Below, piece after piece: positions 51,883 through 59,583 of a stretch of DNA of 64,000 nucleotides. How positions within the stretch are numbered: the first letter of the stretch is position 1; every line of letters starts with the position of its first letter. The notes under the pieces are model-generated. The model searched no databases, was not told where the DNA came from, and saw only the letters and a list, made by a program, of their open reading frames with translations. Both the position numbers and the translations under genes were made by a program. This DNA is from [Pantoea] beijingensis (GTDB lineage: Bacteria > Pseudomonadota > Gammaproteobacteria > Enterobacterales > Enterobacteriaceae), in contig NZ_CP071409.1 in NCBI RefSeq assembly GCF_022647505.1, positions 1,550,001 through 1,614,000 of the forward strand, given 5' to 3'.

Positions 51883-52779
51883 ATGTATGCAATAAGTCTG
51901 GGAATTATCGCCTCATTTTTCTTTGCGCTGACTTTTATTCTCAACCGAAGCATGGCGCTTGAAGGGGGAAGTTGGCTGTGGAGCAGCAGTTTGCGGTTTT
52001 GGTTTATGGCACCGCTGCTGCTGCTTTTGGTGGGGCTACGCGGCTCGCTTGGCCAGAGTTTGCGACATTTGCGTCATCATGCCCTGGCGTATCTTTTCTG
52101 GAGTACGTTAGGGTTCGGGCTATTTTACGCTCCACTGACTTTTGCTGCCGCCTACGCGCCAGGCTGGCTGGTTGCGGGAAGCTGGCAAATTACCATCATT
52201 GCGGGTTCACTGCTGATGCCGTGGGTTGCTCGCCATCCGGTGCCATGGCGTGGTCTGCGTTGGTCAGCGCTGATTCTGTCAGGGATTGCATTAATGCTTT
52301 GGCAACAGGCGAGGGTGCTCAGCGTTAACCAGATGCTGACGGGATTTCTGCCGGTATTGCTGGCTGCCTTTATGTATCCACTCGGAAATCGCAAGATGCT
52401 GGCGCTATGTGGAGATGAGGTAGATACCCTGCAAAGAGTATTGAATATGACCCTGGCCAGTTTGCCATTCTGGCTGCTCATTGCGTTGGGCGGCCTGATA
52501 ACGAGTGGGGTACCGTCTAAAGAGCAAATGGGTCAGGCTTTTTTGGTCGCGCTATTTTCCGGGGTCATTGCGACGGTACTGTTTTTTGCCGCAACTCGTC
52601 GGGTGCGTGACAATCCTCAACAACTGGCCGCGGTAGAGGCAACGCAATCGGGTGAACTGCTGTTTACCCTGGCAGGCGAGATACTGCTGCTCAACAGCGT
52701 ACTGCCGTCGTCACTGGCGGTCGCTGGTATCGTACTGGTCATGCTGGGGATGTGTGCGCATAGTGTGCGGGCAAGATGA
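51883..52779 (+). CDS. EmrE/EamA-superfamily (DMT) multidrug-type transporter
   Basis: The 298-aa protein has nine or ten spans. MYAISLGIIASFFFALTFIL at the N-terminus, the central GIALMLWQQ and the C-terminal repeat ending LAVAGIVLVMLGM fit the ten-helix DMT families. AVEATQSGELLFTLAGE is the second repeat signature. The start is taken as the ATG at 51883, with no strong ribosome site; the frame is open 9 codons further up. Substrate unknown. Confidence 0.85.
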   Translation: MYAISLGIIASFFFALTFILNRSMALEGGSWLWSSSLRFWFMAPLLLLLVGLRGSLGQSLRHLRHHALAYLFWSTLGFGLFYAPLTFAAAYAPGWLVAGSWQITIIAGSLLMPWVARHPVPWRGLRWSALILSGIALMLWQQARVLSVNQMLTGFLPVLLAAFMYPLGNRKMLALCGDEVDTLQRVLNMTLASLPFWLLIALGGLITSGVPSKEQMGQAFLVALFSGVIATVLFFAATRRVRDNPQQLAAVEATQSGELLFTLAGEILLLNSVLPSSLAVAGIVLVMLGMCAHSVRAR

Positions 52780-52983
52780 GAGAAATAAACCTTCCAGGGT
52801 AATTACGGCGCGGTCATCTCCAAAAAAGAGTGGACTGAATTTTATCCAGCCCGCCAGGCGCCAACAAAATGCTTCCCTGTCAACTTCTTTTAAGCAATGT
52901 GCCGAGATGGATGGTACCGGCGAGTTGCCGTTTAATGATGTGAATCTCAACAAGACAAGCTTCACTCAGGTGCATGAAAAGCA

Positions 52984-53017
52984 AGAAGCCCACTTAAGTT
53001 TCCTTAAGCGGGCTTCT
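52984..53017 (-). terminator. Hairpin downstream of the tRNA-Asn remnant
   Basis: AGAAGCCCACTTAAG pairs with CTTAAGCGGGCTTCT, with one mismatch and a 4-nt loop. On the minus strand it follows directly after the tRNA 3' end and is followed by TTGCTTTT, so it is probably the original tRNA-Asn terminator. Confidence 0.7.
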
Positions 53018-53023
53018 CAAATC

Positions 53024-53039
53024 TGGCTCCTCTGACTGG
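53024..53039 (-). other. tRNA-Asn 3'-end remnant, probable island attachment site
   Basis: On the minus strand the 16 bases CCAGTCAGAGGAGCCA equal the last 16 bases of tRNA-Asn, CCA included. The rest of the tRNA is missing: sequence diverges right after. The same core is the direct repeat of the Yersinia high-pathogenicity island. I infer an att junction; the intact tRNA should lie at the other end, outside the window. Confidence 0.78.
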
Positions 53040-53177
53040 GATCGCCTTTGCCAGTAACTGGCTAATAAGTAAGCTAAACCTGAATTGCCGCTCTGTCAAG
53101 ACCACCAGAATGACCACCCATCGTTGCCGTTTACTTAAAGCAGGCTTATACGCTTCGCTTCATGTGTTGATCGTTCT

Positions 53178-53348
53178 ATGGTGAACTCTATATATGAAGG
53201 ATGGGTAGCTAAAGTGAGCATCAAAAAGTCTGCTCTGTGCCAGAAGCAGAAGCAGAAGCAGAAGCAAAAGCAAAAGCAAAAGCAGAAGCAGAAGCAGAAG
53301 CAGAAGTTGAGTGTTGACTCACTTCAAATTCGACTTGCCTACTCCTAA
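53178..53348 (+). CDS. Small ORF with an 11-fold Gln-Lys repeat (uncertain)
   Basis: A 56-codon frame from the ATG at 53178 (or the GTG at 53214) reads through the hexanucleotide repeat as eleven Gln-Lys pairs, flanked by VSIKKSALC before and LSVDSLQIRLAYS after. No good ribosome site and no known family. It may be a chance frame over an expanding repeat. Its stop lies 17 nt before the IS3-like element. Confidence 0.25.
   Translation: MVNSIYEGWVAKVSIKKSALCQKQKQKQKQKQKQKQKQKQKQKLSVDSLQIRLAYS
53241..53306 (+). repeat. Hexanucleotide tandem repeat, 11 units
   Basis: Eleven units in a row: four CAGAAG, three CAAAAG, four CAGAAG. Total 66 bases, without interruption. Confidence 0.97.
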
Positions 53349-53431
53349 TGTTGCTAAATGTGAATTGATCCTACCCGCCAGTAGTGGACACGGGACTAAG
53401 TGAGTAAACTCTCAATCAGATGTAATAACTC

Positions 53432-53731
53432 ATGACAAAACCAGCATCAGCCAGTAAAACGTCCCGTAAACAGTACACACCCGAATTCCGCGATGAGGCC
53501 CTTAAACTGGCCGAACGCATCGGTGTTGTTGCTGCAGCCCGCGAACTCAGCCTGTATGAATCTCAACTCTACAACTGGCGCAGCAAACAACAGCAACAGC
53601 TGACATCCAGCGAACGTGAGAACGAACTGGCCGCAGAAAATGTCCGCCTGAAACGCCAGCTGGCTGAGCGGGACGAGGAGCTGGCCATTCTCCAAAAGGC
53701 CGCGACATACTTCGCGAAGCGCCTGAAATGA
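53432..53731 (+). CDS. IS3-like OrfA (transposase, DNA-binding part)
   Basis: The 99-aa protein has the helix-turn-helix [21 protein letters not shown] and a leucine-zipper-like helix in [19 protein letters not shown]. In IS3 elements OrfA binds the ends and regulates; a -1 frameshift joins it to OrfB to make the transposase. It overlaps OrfB by 4 nt (ATGA). Confidence 0.94.
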   Translation: MTKPASASKTSRKQYTPEFRDEALKLAERIGVVAAARELSLYESQLYNWRSKQQQQLTSSERENELAAENVRLKRQLAERDEELAILQKAATYFAKRLK

Positions 53732-54582
53732 AGTATGTCTTCATCGATAAACATCAGGCTGAGTTCCGCATCAACGCGATGTGCCGGGTACTTCAGATTG
53801 CCCGTAGCGGCTGGTATGCATGGCGTCTGCGTCGTCATCGAACGGGACCGCGACAGCAGTTCCGGCTTACCTGTGATGGGGCTGTCCGTCAGGCATTTAC
53901 TGAAGCAAAACAACGTTACGGTGCGCCCCGTCTGGCTGACGAACTGCCTGAATACAATATCAAAACCATAGCTGCCAGCCTGCGTCGTCAGGGGCTGAGA
54001 GCGAAAGCCGGCCGGAAGTTCAGTCCGGTCAGCTACCGTGAGCACGGCCTGCCGGTGTCTGAGAATTTGCTGAAGCAGAACTTCAGCGCCAGCAGCCCGA
54101 ATCAGAAGTGGGCGGGTGACATCACGTACCTTCGCACGGATGAAGGCTGGCTGTATCTTGCCGTAGTTATCGACCTGTGGTCCAGGGCGGTTATCGGCTG
54201 GTCAATGTCATCACGAATGACGGCGCAACTTGCCTGTGATGCGCTGCAAATGGCGCTGTGGCGGCGTAAGCGACCCGAAAATGTCATTGTGCATACCGAC
54301 CGTGGTGGGCAGTACTGTTCATCGGATTATCAGGCGTTACTGAAGCGGCATAATCTACGCGGGAGTATGAGCGCAAAAGGCTGCTGTTATGACAATGCCT
54401 GTGTGGAAAGCTTCTTTCACTCGCTGAAAGTGGAATGTATCCACGGAGAACGCTTTGCCAGCCGGGAAATAATGCGGGCGACGGTGTTTAATTATATCGA
54501 GTGCGACTACAATCGCTGGCGCCGCCATAGTGCATGCGGCGGACTCAGCCCGGAACAATTTGAAAACCAGAACCTCGCTTAG
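53728..54582 (+). CDS. IS3-like OrfB (DDE transposase)
   Basis: The 284-aa integrase-type protein has the first Asp in [14 protein letters not shown], the second in [13 protein letters not shown] and the Glu in [16 protein letters not shown], so the DDE triad is complete. No frameshift or early stop is visible. Confidence 0.94.
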   Translation: MKYVFIDKHQAEFRINAMCRVLQIARSGWYAWRLRRHRTGPRQQFRLTCDGAVRQAFTEAKQRYGAPRLADELPEYNIKTIAASLRRQGLRAKAGRKFSPVSYREHGLPVSENLLKQNFSASSPNQKWAGDITYLRTDEGWLYLAVVIDLWSRAVIGWSMSSRMTAQLACDALQMALWRRKRPENVIVHTDRGGQYCSSDYQALLKRHNLRGSMSAKGCCYDNACVESFFHSLKVECIHGERFASREIMRATVFNYIECDYNRWRRHSACGGLSPEQFENQNLA

Positions 54583-54664
54583 GACCGTGTCCACATTACG
54601 TGGGTAGGATCAAATAAGATTAATACTATAAGGAATCATAATTTAACAGACGGCGGTTTAGGCA

Positions 54665-55325
54665 ATGGGCGAGTTTTCAAAATATGTGGGAGAGGTGGGA
54701 GAGGAGATAGTCAATGACTTTCTAAAACTCTTTGGATGGAAAAACCTATGTAGTAACAAACAATTAGATTGCTGTGTTGGAGAGCATGCTAAAAAGACAC
54801 ATGGGATAGATGCTTTGTATGTCTACAACTCTATGCTTCAAAAGCAATCATTAGTAAGTGTTGTTGTTTCCGCAAAGTATTCATCAGTTCCTTACGATAA
54901 AGTCAAAACCACTTTTCGTTCACATTTTAAAGACTTGGCCCATACCATTGAATGTTATTCAAAATCCCAGTTTAAAAGAGCTATAACAAGACAATTTCCA
55001 GGTAGTTCAAGAAAAGAAGATATTGGGGTTTTGTTTTATTTAAATAATGATGAGAGCGATTCAAATGATAATATTAAAAGTCAAATCATCAATCATAGAA
55101 TCGATACAACCCTCAAGTTCAGTGCCATACACCTTATTGATAATGCAAGAGCTAAATTTTTATACAACTCGATAAATTTTATCAAGAAAAAGCATGGTGA
55201 AATAACATTTTTCTGCCTTAATACAACGTTAAATGTTTCATCTTCAACAAGACATTCTAAAATAATGCCTGTTGAATATATTACCTCTCCAATAATTCCT
55301 ATTTCTGTGCCTGATGATAACGGTA
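54665..55325 (+). pseudogene. 5' part of an IS-split gene for a PD-(D/E)XK nuclease-like protein
   Basis: The native frame starts MGEFSKYVGEVGEEIVNDFLKLFGW and runs 221 codons until the second IS; reading continues into the IS for a few residues to a stop at 55351. The pattern EEIVNDFL, HGIDALYVYN and VVVSAKYSS is like the core of PD-(D/E)XK nucleases (Glu, Asp, then Ala-Lys). The remaining part appears after the IS at 56931. AT-rich and unlike the chromosome. I infer a nuclease fold from pattern alone; no family is recognised. With the gene at 57200 it forms a two-gene unit. Confidence 0.7.
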
Positions 55326-55357
55326 AGTGTCAACGAAGTTGTCATCCCTGACGTTCA

Positions 55358-56359
55358 CTATGCGGCCTGCTTTTCTCGCTCCGGGTTCAGGGTAACCTCC
55401 GCTTTCCGCTGCCAGTTTCGCGTTCCCCGCGACCAGCGTTCCGGATGGCGCTCTCTCGCCGCACGGTACAGCATATCTCGCTGACTCAGTAGCGTACGGT
55501 CTTCACCATTATGCCGCTGCTCCGGCGTTACGTACCCGATACCGCTGTGACGGTGCTCTGCGTTATACCAGCGGGTAAATTTATCCACCCACTCCCGCGC
55601 CTCATCCAGCGTTTTAAAGCCCGACGACGGCCACTGCGGCACATATTTCAGCGTCCGGAACAGTGATTCAACGTACGCATTGTCATTGCTCACCCGCGGC
55701 CTGCTGTGCGACGGCGTGATTTTCAGCTCTGCCAGCTTTACCTGCAGCGTCTGCGACCTCATTGCTGCACCGTTATCTGCGTGCAGCACCAGAGGGTGTC
55801 GCCAGCAGCGTTCCCGTAGCACCGTCCTTTGCATCAGCACCGCTGCCTGCTCGCCGCTTTCCGTTTCACAGACTTCCGCGCCGGTGATTTTACGGCTGAA
55901 CACGTCCTCAATCAGGTACAGATAGTACCAGCGCCCCCGTACCACCGACGGCAGCCAGGTGATGTCCCATGTCCACACCTGCCGCGGCCCCGTTGCGGTA
56001 TATGTCCGGGGCGGCGTTACCCGTTCCGCCCGCCGCTTTCGTCCCCGGTAATGCACTTCGCCGTGACGGCGCAGTATCCGGTAAAAGGTCGACTCGCTCG
56101 CCAGGTAAATCCCCTTATCGGCCAGGCGGGGGACTATCTGTGACGGTGGCAGACTTGCATATTCCGCCTGATGACAGGTGTCCCGTATCTGCATCTCCTC
56201 CTCTGCGCTGAGGCGGTTCGCCGGAGCCGGTCTGATAGCTGCCGGACGCCCGTCCTCCGGGTGCTTTTGCCAGCGTCGCCAGGTGCGCAGGCTCAGATTG
56301 ACCTCCCGGCAGGCAACGGCACACCGGGCTCCGGTGGCTACCGCTTCATTAATCCACAC
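55358..56359 (-). CDS. IS OrfB, DDE transposase
   Basis: The frame listed gives 333 aa; it stays open upstream into OrfA territory (through NERQQFIV), as expected for a frameshift fusion. DDE residues are in VWTWDITWLPS, LVLHADNGAAM and SNDNAYVESLFRTLKY. It has an N-terminal helix-turn-helix (VACREVNLSLRTWRRW). It looks intact. Confidence 0.92.
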   Translation of the reverse strand: MWINEAVATGARCAVACREVNLSLRTWRRWQKHPEDGRPAAIRPAPANRLSAEEEMQIRDTCHQAEYASLPPSQIVPRLADKGIYLASESTFYRILRRHGEVHYRGRKRRAERVTPPRTYTATGPRQVWTWDITWLPSVVRGRWYYLYLIEDVFSRKITGAEVCETESGEQAAVLMQRTVLRERCWRHPLVLHADNGAAMRSQTLQVKLAELKITPSHSRPRVSNDNAYVESLFRTLKYVPQWPSSGFKTLDEAREWVDKFTRWYNAEHRHSGIGYVTPEQRHNGEDRTLLSQRDMLYRAARERHPERWSRGTRNWQRKAEVTLNPEREKQAA

Positions 56360-56388
56360 AATGAACTGCTGACGTTCATTCTTTGGGG

Positions 56389-56871
56389 TCAGTCGTCCCC
56401 GTCGGTTTCCCCGTAGTAATCCCTGAGCTTTTTTCGCAGCACCAGTATCGCGGCCGCCTCCGCCAGCGCTTTCTCCTTGCGGGTCAGCTCTTTTTCCAGC
56501 TGTCTGATGCGTTTCTGGCTCTGCTTCAGGGCTGCCTTATCATCCGGCACGGAGGTCTGCAAAAATGCCTGCTTCCACTGCGTCAGCTGCTCCGGATACA
56601 GTCCTTTTTTACGGCAGTACTCCGCCACCTCAGCTTCTGAAAGCGTGGCCGTTTCCACGATGGCGGCGAAGCGGGCCTCCGCAGGCCACTGTTCACTGCT
56701 CCTGTCTGCACCGGGCACCGGTTTTCCCTCCTGTTTAGCCTGATTACGCCAGTTATAGAGGGTAGCTTCAGATATTCCTTCCATCTGCGCAACGGCGGAA
56801 ACGGTCATGTTGTAAGGAGGCAGCAGTTTTGCCATCACGCTGGCCTTTCGTTCGGGGGAAATACGTTTCAT
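56389..56871 (-). CDS. IS OrfA with predicted -1 frameshift site
   Basis: The 160-aa protein has a helix-turn-helix (VSAVAQMEGISEATLYNW) and a C-terminal coiled coil (SQKRIRQLEKELTRKEKAL). Near its end the minus strand has A AAA AAG (56434 down to 56428), a canonical -1 slippery site in the right phase; after slipping, reading enters the OrfB frame with no stop. This is the long-OrfA type of IS3 family. Confidence 0.9.
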   Translation of the reverse strand: MKRISPERKASVMAKLLPPYNMTVSAVAQMEGISEATLYNWRNQAKQEGKPVPGADRSSEQWPAEARFAAIVETATLSEAEVAEYCRKKGLYPEQLTQWKQAFLQTSVPDDKAALKQSQKRIRQLEKELTRKEKALAEAAAILVLRKKLRDYYGETDGDD

Positions 56872-56930
56872 CTGTCACTCCATCACCCTCAGATTGATTT
56901 TTCAGAGGAGGTGACAACTATGCTGACACT

Positions 56931-57210
56931 GAGGGATAATGGGCGAAAATTTATATTAATTTGCGATTTTAATTATAGTAAAGAATCACTGGGATTGGTA
57001 TATAAACTAGCTAGAAAGCTTTGTTCCGATTTCGCAAATCATTATGAGATTTATTTCAATAAATATAATAAACTCACAGACTCCCCTTCAGTTGATGAGG
57101 TAAAAATGGCGCAGAGCTGTGAAGATGGCTCTGAGGATGTCGTAGGAGATATTACATTAATCGTTGATTCTTATAACAGCACTTTCAGGAGCATTTCTGA
57201 TGAAAAATGA
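56931..57210 (+). pseudogene. 3' part of the IS-split nuclease-like gene
   Basis: After the IS the frame continues as RDNGRKFILICDFNYSKESL and ends after about 93 codons at a TGA at 57210. It is AT-rich like the 5' part. An open frame from a GTG inside the IS end (56911) could express this piece alone. It overlaps the next gene by 11 nt, so the original pair was translationally coupled. Both halves together would make about 315 residues. Confidence 0.68.
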
Positions 57211-58357
57211 TATTGATTTCATTCCCTCCGGAGATGAACTGAAAAATCTTGTGAGTCAGCAAAACTGTAATTCTACAATGATCAATAATCTTCTTAAAGA
57301 AAGAGGGCTTTTTTGCGGAGTGTCTGAAAAATCGGGCACAGTTCCAAACTTGATTACCTCTCTACTAAGCCCTGATGAATCATATGATTTATTAACTAGC
57401 ATTAAAACAAAGGAAAAATTAGATAAAGTAAATTTCAGAAACTTTAATCTCAAGCAAGATGTTGATTTGCTTGAGGAAGTTAGTGGGTTTGTAGATGTCG
57501 GTAAAATTACAAAAAATGGTTATATCAATTATGAGATTTCTGATTTTAGCGATTTCACATCCCTAGATGGTAGAAGTAATAACTCTGTAATAATGGAGTT
57601 CGAAATTTGTAAAACAGATATTTTAGATGATTGGTATATAACTGAGAAATTCTTTAAAGGATCGGTGGAAATCAAGAAAGACTTGAATAGCATCACTGGT
57701 GATTCCCAGCTTTTAATGAATGTCAAACTAAATCACACATCTCCTGAAACTAAAGAAATAGCTGAAAATGTCATAACCTTAATAGAGGGGCATTTGGAAA
57801 ACAATAATATAATTGAGCACTCGCCTCATCGAGGTAGAGTTTTAATGGATGATTTTGAAAATGAAAAAAGAGTGAAATTCCTTAATGAATTAGCTTCCCT
57901 TCATATTGGATACTTATTCTACCATCAAAAAATAGACGATGTTCATTTTAACCCTGACCATTCTACTGGTTATGAAAAACAATCAGATGCAGTGACTAAT
58001 TTCCTCGAAAAAGATATTGACCAGTATAGAGTTAAAGGGAATTTAGAGAATATAATATCGATTAAATGGAAACATATACACCCGTATGTACGTGTTACTA
58101 AGGTTGTGGCAAGTTATACGATTAGCTATGAATCCTATTCTGGTGAATGCAAGGTTGCATACGAATTCAGTGAATATGGAAGAAAAATTCCAGTGAATCC
58201 TGAATTGTGCATTACCTTTATAAATATAAAGGTTAAAGGTGCGTCGCCTTCTAAAATACATGATATTCAATCAAGCATTATGCGTGAGATTGAATTACGT
58301 AAAGTAGAATTGCTTACTAAATATAGAAGAGTTGCTGATACTGCATTAAACTGCTAA
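57200..58357 (+). CDS. Unknown 385-aa protein, partner of the split nuclease-like gene
   Basis: I recognise no family. The ATG at 57200 has CAGGAG 8 nt upstream and lies inside the end of the previous gene. The protein is soluble, without signal peptide or spans, and rich in Lys, Glu, Asn and Ile. The first 75 residues (FIPSGDELKNLVSQQNC and NLLKERGLF) look helical; the rest seems a mixed alpha/beta protein with charged segments. The coupling to a nuclease-like gene inside a tRNA island suggests a two-gene defence or toxin module; the layout resembles GAPS4-like pairs, which I cannot verify. Confidence 0.75.
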   Translation: MKNDIDFIPSGDELKNLVSQQNCNSTMINNLLKERGLFCGVSEKSGTVPNLITSLLSPDESYDLLTSIKTKEKLDKVNFRNFNLKQDVDLLEEVSGFVDVGKITKNGYINYEISDFSDFTSLDGRSNNSVIMEFEICKTDILDDWYITEKFFKGSVEIKKDLNSITGDSQLLMNVKLNHTSPETKEIAENVITLIEGHLENNNIIEHSPHRGRVLMDDFENEKRVKFLNELASLHIGYLFYHQKIDDVHFNPDHSTGYEKQSDAVTNFLEKDIDQYRVKGNLENIISIKWKHIHPYVRVTKVVASYTISYESYSGECKVAYEFSEYGRKIPVNPELCITFINIKVKGASPSKIHDIQSSIMREIELRKVELLTKYRRVADTALNC

Positions 58358-58369
58358 CTCTATGGTTTC

Positions 58370-58406
58370 GCTCCCCTAGTTAATACCAATTATTAACTAG
58401 GGGAGC
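58370..58406. terminator. Perfect 16-bp palindrome after the unknown gene
   Basis: GCTCCCCTAGTTAATA pairs fully with TATTAACTAGGGGAGC around a 5-nt loop, 12 nt after the stop. There is no T run, so it may be a terminator of another kind or an mRNA end stabiliser. Confidence 0.7.
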
Positions 58407-58580
58407 AGATTCCTGACCCTGACCCCGAATATGATCCATTCATAATCAGGAATAACCGGCTTCATGTTGGCTGCGTATTCAGGCAACCGGCAGATTTGAA
58501 TGTTAAAATGTCAATCATTACTTATAATGATGACTATCTGCAGTTGTGCAATCCAATAGCTTATAAAATGGAAATTTTAA

Positions 58581-59312
58581 ATGACCATAAATAATCTTAA
58601 TGAATTATTGATACCTGACGCTGACGGAAAGAGTCAAACTTTAGACAATTTTAATACTCAATCAGCTACAACAAGTGTTTATTTCAGAGATTTGGAGAAG
58701 CATTTAATTAGCCATATCAAGTCAGCAGATATTGTGCTTGGTGCTGTTGCATGGTTAACAAGTTACTCAGTGCTTGATGCTTTAGCCCAAGATGATAAAG
58801 AAGTGGTTTTTGTGATTCAAAAAGAGGACTTCTTAAGACCGGATATTGGGGCAAAAAATGATTTTAAAGAAACTCTTAGAAAAAAATATAGCAACCTAAA
58901 AAACTCGCTAACACGCTATGATTTTGAAGGGACAATTCTTCCAAATATGTCTTATGCTGGTGATCCTTCAATTGACTCTGTGACATGTATGGGTAATGTG
59001 AATAATGCTAAGGCTGCGGCGTTCCCGCGAATGCATAATAAATTTATTATTTTTTCAAAAAAGGATGTTGATTATAATGTTCCAGAAGACCCTGAAAGTG
59101 GTTCAAGGATAAAAATTAGTCCATATGCTGTTTGGACTGGGTCATTCAACATAACTAAAAATGCCGGAATGTCGTTCGAAAATGCACTTTACATAACTGA
59201 TATGGCCATAGTTAATGCTTATTATCAAGAATTTGCTCAAATAACAGCATTATCAGAATCACTCAATTGGTTTAAGGATTGGGTAGAACCGCAATGGCGT
59301 ATAGGCACATAG
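58581..59312 (+). CDS. Stand-alone phospholipase D-like (HKD) nuclease
   Basis: The 243-aa protein has one HKD-type site: His152-x-Lys154 in MHNKFIIFSKKD with Asp162, followed by WTGSFN (185-190) and Glu200-Asn201. The N-terminal half has the matching PLD fold segment SADIVLGAVAWLTSYSVLDAL. Single-site members act as dimers and are mostly nucleases. It lies alone between the unknown gene and a convergent DUF262 gene. In DISARM, DrmC is also a PLD protein, but this gene is not in one operon with a helicase. Confidence 0.82.
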   Translation: MTINNLNELLIPDADGKSQTLDNFNTQSATTSVYFRDLEKHLISHIKSADIVLGAVAWLTSYSVLDALAQDDKEVVFVIQKEDFLRPDIGAKNDFKETLRKKYSNLKNSLTRYDFEGTILPNMSYAGDPSIDSVTCMGNVNNAKAAAFPRMHNKFIIFSKKDVDYNVPEDPESGSRIKISPYAVWTGSFNITKNAGMSFENALYITDMAIVNAYYQEFAQITALSESLNWFKDWVEPQWRIGT

Positions 59313-59392
59313 ATCATGAAAATTAAACTGATTATAGGTAACCCTATGAAAAGGTCTGCTTGAGCGGGTCTCATCAGTTAGCATATTGCAAT

Positions 59393-59436
59393 ACTCATGT
59401 CCGCTCTTCGCTCCGTGCCAGGAGCGGACATTGAGT
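59393..59436. terminator. Hairpin between convergent PLD and DUF262 genes
   Basis: ACTCATGTCCGCTC pairs with GAGCGGACATTGAGT, with one extra T, around a 15-nt loop. There is no T run. It may end both transcripts. Confidence 0.5.
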
Positions 59437-59583
59437 ACGTCACAATTTCTTAATCAATAAAGGGCAGGTCAAAGGATGTCACTGATACATAGGGAAATCC
59501 CAGGCTATTACCTTCCATAGTTGCACTTAGCAAATTTGGGCAATTTAATTCCAGTACATTCATGCCCGTATATTTCAGGTTAT

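Larger units (their letters stand above)
52780..53177. other. Island junction region without genes
   Basis: It holds a hairpin (52984-53017) and the tRNA-Asn 3' remnant (53024-53039). Left of these is chromosomal spacer, right of them the start of the island. I see no supported reading frame. Confidence 0.5.
53366..54612 (+). mobile_element. IS3-like insertion sequence (IS3 family, IS3 subgroup), intact
   Basis: The 1247-bp element is bounded by imperfect inverted repeats that both start TGATCCTACCC, as in IS3, and flanked by the 3-bp direct repeat AAT (53363-53365 and 54613-54615). It carries both transposase frames intact. It sits between the repeat ORF and the split nuclease-like gene. 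Confidence 0.94.
55326..56930 (-). mobile_element. IS3-family element with long OrfA, inserted in the nuclease-like gene
   Basis: Inverted ends AGTGTCA...TGACACT, with further similarity inwards (AGTTGTCA on both sides), bound a 1605-bp element on the minus strand. It encodes OrfA and OrfB joined by a likely -1 frameshift. No target-site duplication is obvious at either side, so exact ends could be off by a few bases. Confidence 0.85.

Noticed and set aside
52711..52965. 84-codon minus-strand frame at the transporter end
   Set aside because: No ribosome site, overlaps the end of the transporter gene and has no recognisable features.
53241..53306. CRISPR-like array
   Set aside because: The units are contiguous hexamers without spacers; it is a simple tandem repeat.
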